Shown: in pieces, positions 6,176 through 8,286 of the stretch
How the letters are laid out: every line of letters starts with the position of its first letter
How positions within the stretch are numbered: the stretch's first letter is position 1
Origin: Desulfobacterales bacterium
GTDB taxonomy: Bacteria; Desulfobacterota; Desulfobacteria; Desulfobacterales; JAUWMJ01
Direction of reading: 5' to 3'
Length of the DNA stretch: 8,286 bases
Assembly: GCA_030613225.1 (NCBI GenBank)
Contig: JAUWMJ010000108.1
Coordinates: 1 to 8,286 of the forward strand
Notes under the pieces: model-generated
Told to the model about the DNA's origin: nothing
Seen by the model: the letters and a program-made list of their open reading frames with translations, nothing else
The model's database searches: none
Made by a program: the position numbers and the translations under genes

Positions 6176-6352
6176 TTATTTCCCTGTGGGTGAATAGTAA
6201 CACCTTTTTGGAGACATTACCTTCCCCTGTTTTTTCAGACCGCTGATTATCTTGGAAACCTCTTTACTCTCTTCTCCAATCATTTTTGCCACTTCACCCG
6301 GTCTCACCGGTTTTCCTGCTTTTTTCATAGCATCAAGAATTTTTTTCTCCAT
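6176..6352 (-). CDS. 58-residue winged-helix DNA-binding protein
   Basis: This small gene reads MEKKILDAMKKAGKPV from ATG 6352 to TAA 6176-6178. The fold can be read from the sequence: helix 1 (EKKILDAMKKAG), helix 2 (PGEVAKMIG), recognition helix (SKEVSKIISGLKKQGK), then a short wing with SPKRCYYSP. That is the minimal winged helix-turn-helix of MarR/ArsR-like or SelB-like domains. A strong AGGAGGT (6358-6364 on the + strand) stands 5 bases from the ATG, which supports real translation. It lies between the DVU0772-like gene (35-base gap) and the ferritin gene on the same strand, so it is probably co-transcribed. It may regulate this operon or another redox-stress target, which is inference. 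A single cysteine, Cys51, lies in the wing. Confidence 0.78.
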   Translation of the reverse strand: MEKKILDAMKKAGKPVRPGEVAKMIGEESKEVSKIISGLKKQGKVMSPKRCYYSPTGK

Positions 6353-6387
6353 TTTTTACCTCCTGAGCCCGAACAAGCCGGTTGTAG

Positions 6388-6747
6388 TTAAGTGAAATTA
6401 AGCTGCTCTTGAAGCCAATTTTTTACTTCGCCTTCGATCGCACATACGCCTTTGATACTTCCGTTTGCTTTCATAAAGCGTCTTTTTAAGTCGCTCGGCA
6501 TATCGATTTTTGCGAGCTCTTCAGCATCTTCAGAATTGCGCCTGATAAGATAAATAACCGGGCTTTCTTTCCAGGTGTTTACAACAAAATAAATAGTTTC
6601 ATCCTCTTTAGACCGGATTACGTAATTTCCGCCGGCCCAGTTATTACCCCATTCAAGATATAATCTGACAGCCTCTTCAGGCGTCATGTCCCAATCTATG
6701 GAATTTATAAGGTCTTGATTGTTTTTGATATCATTTAATATCATCAT
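6388..6747 (-). CDS. DVU0772-like conserved protein of sulfate reducers
   Basis: The 119-residue protein resembles the family named after Desulfovibrio DVU0772, which has no known function. Recognisable parts are DWDMTPEEAVRLYLEWGNNW (residues 18-37), the strands YVIRSKEDETIYFVVNTW, and VIYLIRRNSEDAEELA. The C-terminal helix is VKNWLQEQLNF. It has no signal peptide, membrane segment or metal-binding cysteine cluster. Two adjacent ATGs (6747 and 6744) are possible; a weak AGAGG stands 9 bases before the first. It heads the - strand run with the winged-helix and ferritin genes. A sigma-54 type promoter sequence lies about 57 bases upstream of the start. The family assignment is from memory of its conserved core; biochemical role unknown. 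Confidence 0.7.
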   Translation of the reverse strand: MMILNDIKNNQDLINSIDWDMTPEEAVRLYLEWGNNWAGGNYVIRSKEDETIYFVVNTWKESPVIYLIRRNSEDAEELAKIDMPSDLKRRFMKANGSIKGVCAIEGEVKNWLQEQLNFT

Positions 6748-6803
6748 GGTATATCGCCTCTTAATTGAATTAGTAAAAAATCATTAGGATTGATTTTATA
6801 CAA

Positions 6804-6819
6804 AGCAATAAATATGCCA
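6804..6819 (-). promoter_or_regulatory. candidate sigma-54 (-24/-12) promoter of the DVU0772-like operon
   Basis: On the - strand the sequence is TGGCATATTTATTGCT. It matches the TGGCA...TTGCW pattern with exactly ten bases between the GG and GC pairs, the spacing sigma-54 requires. Transcription would start near 6793, leaving a leader of about 45 bases before ATG 6747. The -24 box departs from TGGCACG at its last two positions. Confidence 0.6.
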
Positions 6820-6824
6820 TAAGT

Positions 6825-6969
6825 ACCACAGCAATAAAGATAGTATTGTTTATTGAACCCCGTTCCCTGGTTTATTAGGTTTTCAATCTTGATTTTATAG
6901 CTCCAGTTATTTTTTGATTGCTTAAGCTCTTTTCATTAAAAAAAGACATTCACCGAGAATTGCTGTGGT
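6825..6969. repeat. 11-bp inverted repeat pair flanking the divergent intergenic region
   Basis: ACCACAGCAAT (6825-6835) recurs as its exact complement ATTGCTGTGGT (6959-6969). The first copy lies beside the sigma-54 candidate and the second about 165 bases upstream of its predicted start, a distance usual for enhancer-binding activators. The AT-rich sequence between them has no gene, only a GCTTAAGC palindrome at 6920-6927. Confidence 0.4.
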
Positions 6970-6982
6970 GTTAGAATGGAGC

Positions 6983-7011
6983 TTGCGTTTATAGTCCGAC
7001 TATTGTAACAT
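6983..7011 (+). promoter_or_regulatory. candidate promoter with palindromic operator for the antitoxin gene
   Basis: TTGCGT (6983-6988) and TAACAT (7006-7011) stand 17 bases apart. The spacer contains the palindrome ATAGTCCGACTAT (6991-7003). An operator between -35 and -10 is a normal layout for self-repressed toxin-antitoxin operons. The -10 box is only 4/6, so the promoter call is moderate; the palindrome itself is clear. Confidence 0.5.
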
Positions 7012-7041
7012 ATAACCAATTCTCTTTGGAGGTGATACGCT

Positions 7042-7392
7042 ATGACCGTATATGTGGACGAATTAGCAACGAAGGCTATGTCTTTGTCTGGCGAAGCAAG
7101 GGCACTACTGACCGAAAGACTTGTTGAGAGCCTCGATCAAGAGTCAATTCGTAGTATTTGGCTGACTGAGGCAAAAAGACGTCTCGGCGAAGTGAGAAGC
7201 GGCCAAATCAAACCCATTCCAGGCATCGAAGCGATGGAAAGCGTACGAAAGATTATTGGGAAGAAATGCCCTACTCGTTTCACCCAGAAGCACGCGGTGA
7301 ATTCAAAGAAACGACACTGTACTATTCTGAGAAGAGCCCTTCTCTGGCGGCTGCGTTTTATGCCGAAATCGAGTAGGCGATTAAAGGAATAG
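7042..7392 (+). CDS. PF09720-type addiction-module antitoxin with run-on C-terminus
   Basis: Residues 1-74 fit the short addiction-module component family TIGR02574/PF09720. These are helical antitoxins usually about 70-80 residues long, with the features LSGEARALLTERLVESLD and IWLTEAKRRLGEVRSGQIKPIPG. ATG 7042 follows GGAGGTGAT (7028-7036), a nearly perfect ribosome binding site. The frame fails to stop where the family normally ends. It runs 127 bases into the RelE-like toxin gene in another frame, adding about 42 residues (from KKCPTRF) that look like out-of-frame translation. A lost stop codon or a small indel near 7255-7266 would explain this. The antitoxin core is intact, but the tail may destabilise it. 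Confidence 0.75.
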   Translation: MTVYVDELATKAMSLSGEARALLTERLVESLDQESIRSIWLTEAKRRLGEVRSGQIKPIPGIEAMESVRKIIGKKCPTRFTQKHAVNSKKRHCTILRRALLWRLRFMPKSSRRLKE

Positions 7393-7565
7393 CTCAAACC
7401 CCACTTCTGTATAATGTTGTTGATGAAGACGTACGACGCTGCCTGACCAAACGCTTTCCCTACGCAATTCTTTATACCATCGATGACCATTACATTCTGA
7501 TACTGGCCGCCATGCACTGCAGCAGGGAACCCTCGTATTGGAAACATAGGCTATCCGAAAAATAG
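7266..7565 (+). pseudogene. RelE/ParE-type toxin gene interrupted by an amber codon
   Basis: Starting at ATG 7266 (MPYSFHPEARGEFKE) the frame matches RelE/ParE-type toxins that pair with PF09720 antitoxins. It has the N-terminal FHPEA motif, the TTLYYSEKSP helix, VVDEDVRRCLTKRFPYAILY and LAAMHCSREPSYWKHR near the end. The full frame would give 99 codons ending at TAG 7563-7565, a normal length. A TAG at 7374-7376 (codon 37) interrupts it within EIE-stop-AIKGI, where glutamine or another polar residue would fit, so one CAG to TAG change is the simplest cause. Everything after it is still well conserved, so the mutation is recent or the codon is read through. The start overlaps the run-on antitoxin frame. 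Confidence 0.82.
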
Positions 7566-7793
7566 AGCAACGACGAGCAACTGTGTACAGGGATGGAAAT
7601 AAGCGGCGCTCCTTTGCGTTGAGCACTTTAGTGTGACACCTGCATAGCCCTCCCTTGATACAAAATGTCATGGTGCTGTCTTTTTTTCTATAGTCGGACT
7701 TTGGCATGGATTTTGTAGTTCCTAAGTTGTGTAACTTTAAATGACTGTTGTAAGTTAATAAACTGGGATCTTCTCCAAATTAGTTGAAGAATA
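7566..7793. other. non-coding gap after the broken toxin gene
   Basis: No gene is visible. The only notable items are a T7 run (7681-7687) and CTATAGTCGGACT (7688-7700), whose last 11 bases are an inverted copy of most of the palindrome in the antitoxin promoter. The rest is AT-rich and unassigned. Confidence 0.45.
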
Positions 7794-8005
7794 GGATTCG
7801 GTGATTCAAGGGGTCAAGGGTCCAAGTGAATGCAAACGGCCTGATACAGATGGCATAAACACTTACATTTCCTCTGCCCTTACTCCTTAATATGTTTAAA
7901 GTATGTTTATAAAAAAGACGGTCTAAAAAGTCAGTGATTTTTCTACATGTATTTGTTTTTCGGAGATTTTCACTCGAACCCTTGACCCCTCGAATCCTTG
8001 AATCC
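7794..8005. mobile_element. MITE-like element with 37-bp terminal inverted repeats
   Basis: The left arm (7794-7830) begins GGATTC and contains AGGGGTCAAGGGT. The right arm (7969-8005) is its inverted copy, with about 30 of 37 positions identical by manual alignment. The 138 bases between them carry no open gene and are AT-rich. Total length of about 212 bp, absence of coding capacity and long inverted ends fit a miniature element, although no target-site duplication is evident. It ends 56 bases before the 2-oxoacid oxidoreductase gene, so that gene's promoter may lie within it. Confidence 0.7.
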
Positions 8006-8061
8006 TGATCAATCGACCAACTCTTTGGGATGTGATTCATAAAATGATACAGGATGTAAAA

Positions 8062-8286
8062 ATGAGCATTGATATAACAATTAGGGTTGGCGGTGAAGCA
8101 GGCCAGGGGATACAGACGGTGGGGAAGCTTTTAGCTTTGGTTTGTCAGGAAGCCGGTTTGTATATAATGGCTATTAACGATTTTGAGTCCAGGATAAGAG
8201 GAGGGCACAGTTATTTCCAAATACGTATATGTAATAAACCGGTGCACGCGCCGCATCACAAAGTGCATCTACTCGTTGCATTAAAT
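8062..8286 (+). CDS. 2-oxoacid:acceptor (ferredoxin) oxidoreductase, N-terminal gamma-type domain, 3' end outside window
   Basis: The first 75 residues are visible and match the gamma (Pfam POR) domain. In KorA/VorA-type enzymes this domain is fused ahead of the alpha, pyrophosphate-binding part. The motifs are IRVGGEAGQGIQTVGKLL at the start and FESRIRGGHSYFQIRI further on, both hallmark segments. The enzyme family oxidatively decarboxylates 2-oxoacids such as 2-oxoglutarate or branched-chain oxoacids to acyl-CoA, reducing ferredoxin, and is central to anaerobic carbon metabolism. ATG 8062 is preferred over the in-frame ATG 8044, because AGGAT (8051-8055) stands 6 bases ahead of it and the protein then begins right before the motif. 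Substrate specificity and the partner beta subunit lie outside the window. The MITE-like element sits directly upstream. Confidence 0.88.
   Translation, partial: MSIDITIRVGGEAGQGIQTVGKLLALVCQEAGLYIMAINDFESRIRGGHSYFQIRICNKPVHAPHHKVHLLVALN

Noticed and set aside
7635..7687. Possible terminator: GACACC with GGTGCTGTC followed by T7
   Set aside because: The stem is only about five interrupted base pairs with a loop of more than 30 bases; the T-run alone is not enough.
7381..8040. - strand open frames of 86-136 codons over the toxin remnant, gap and MITE-like element
   Set aside because: They overlap a better supported + strand toxin frame or non-coding inverted repeats and show no protein-like motifs.
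1..8286. CRISPR array, tRNA, rRNA, transposase or integrase gene
   Set aside because: No regularly spaced short repeats, no cloverleaf-like or rRNA sequence and no recombinase motifs were seen on either strand by eye.

Overview
The window looks like an accessory stretch of a low-GC Desulfobacterales-type (deltaproteobacterial) chromosome. The reasons are a DVU0772-like protein otherwise typical of sulfate reducers, the start of a ferredoxin-type 2-oxoacid oxidoreductase, a candidate sigma-54 promoter, several decayed toxin-antitoxin (TA) loci and fold-back intergenic repeats. This assignment is inference; there is no rRNA or other marker gene.

Bases 1-4336 (all + strand) form a TA/ATPase island. 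The 3' end of a COG1672-type ATPase with a PD-(D/E)XK-like C-terminal domain (1-468) is followed by a short HicB-like gene (542-712). Next come a DUF4258 toxin-like gene and its partner (908-1443) and a YjjU-type patatin phospholipase (1600-2460). A complete second ATPase copy (2630-3976) has a 3' third about 96% identical to bases 1-468. It is followed by a stub of a HigB-like toxin and an intact HigA-like HTH antitoxin (4061-4336), and a strong terminator closes the island (4477-4510). Each ATPase copy therefore ends directly against an antitoxin-like gene that has no intact toxin upstream.

Bases 4337-5657 carry a 140-nt fold-back element, an FMN nitroreductase (4757-5389), a probable terminator and a GC-rich inverted-repeat patch. 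On the - strand, 6747 to 5658 reads as one operon: DVU0772-like protein, an unlisted 58-aa winged-helix protein, and a rubrerythrin-like ferritin. A textbook-spaced -24/-12 sequence lies upstream. The nitroreductase and the diiron protein fit redox or oxidative stress in an anaerobe, but that link is inferred.

Bases 7028-7565 hold another TA locus, now broken: the antitoxin frame runs on into the toxin gene, and the RelE/ParE-type toxin has an amber codon at position 37. A palindrome in the antitoxin promoter has an inverted partner downstream of the cassette. A MITE-like element of about 212 bp with 37-bp terminal inverted repeats (7794-8005) separates this wreck from the start of the 2-oxoacid:acceptor oxidoreductase gene, which runs off the window end.
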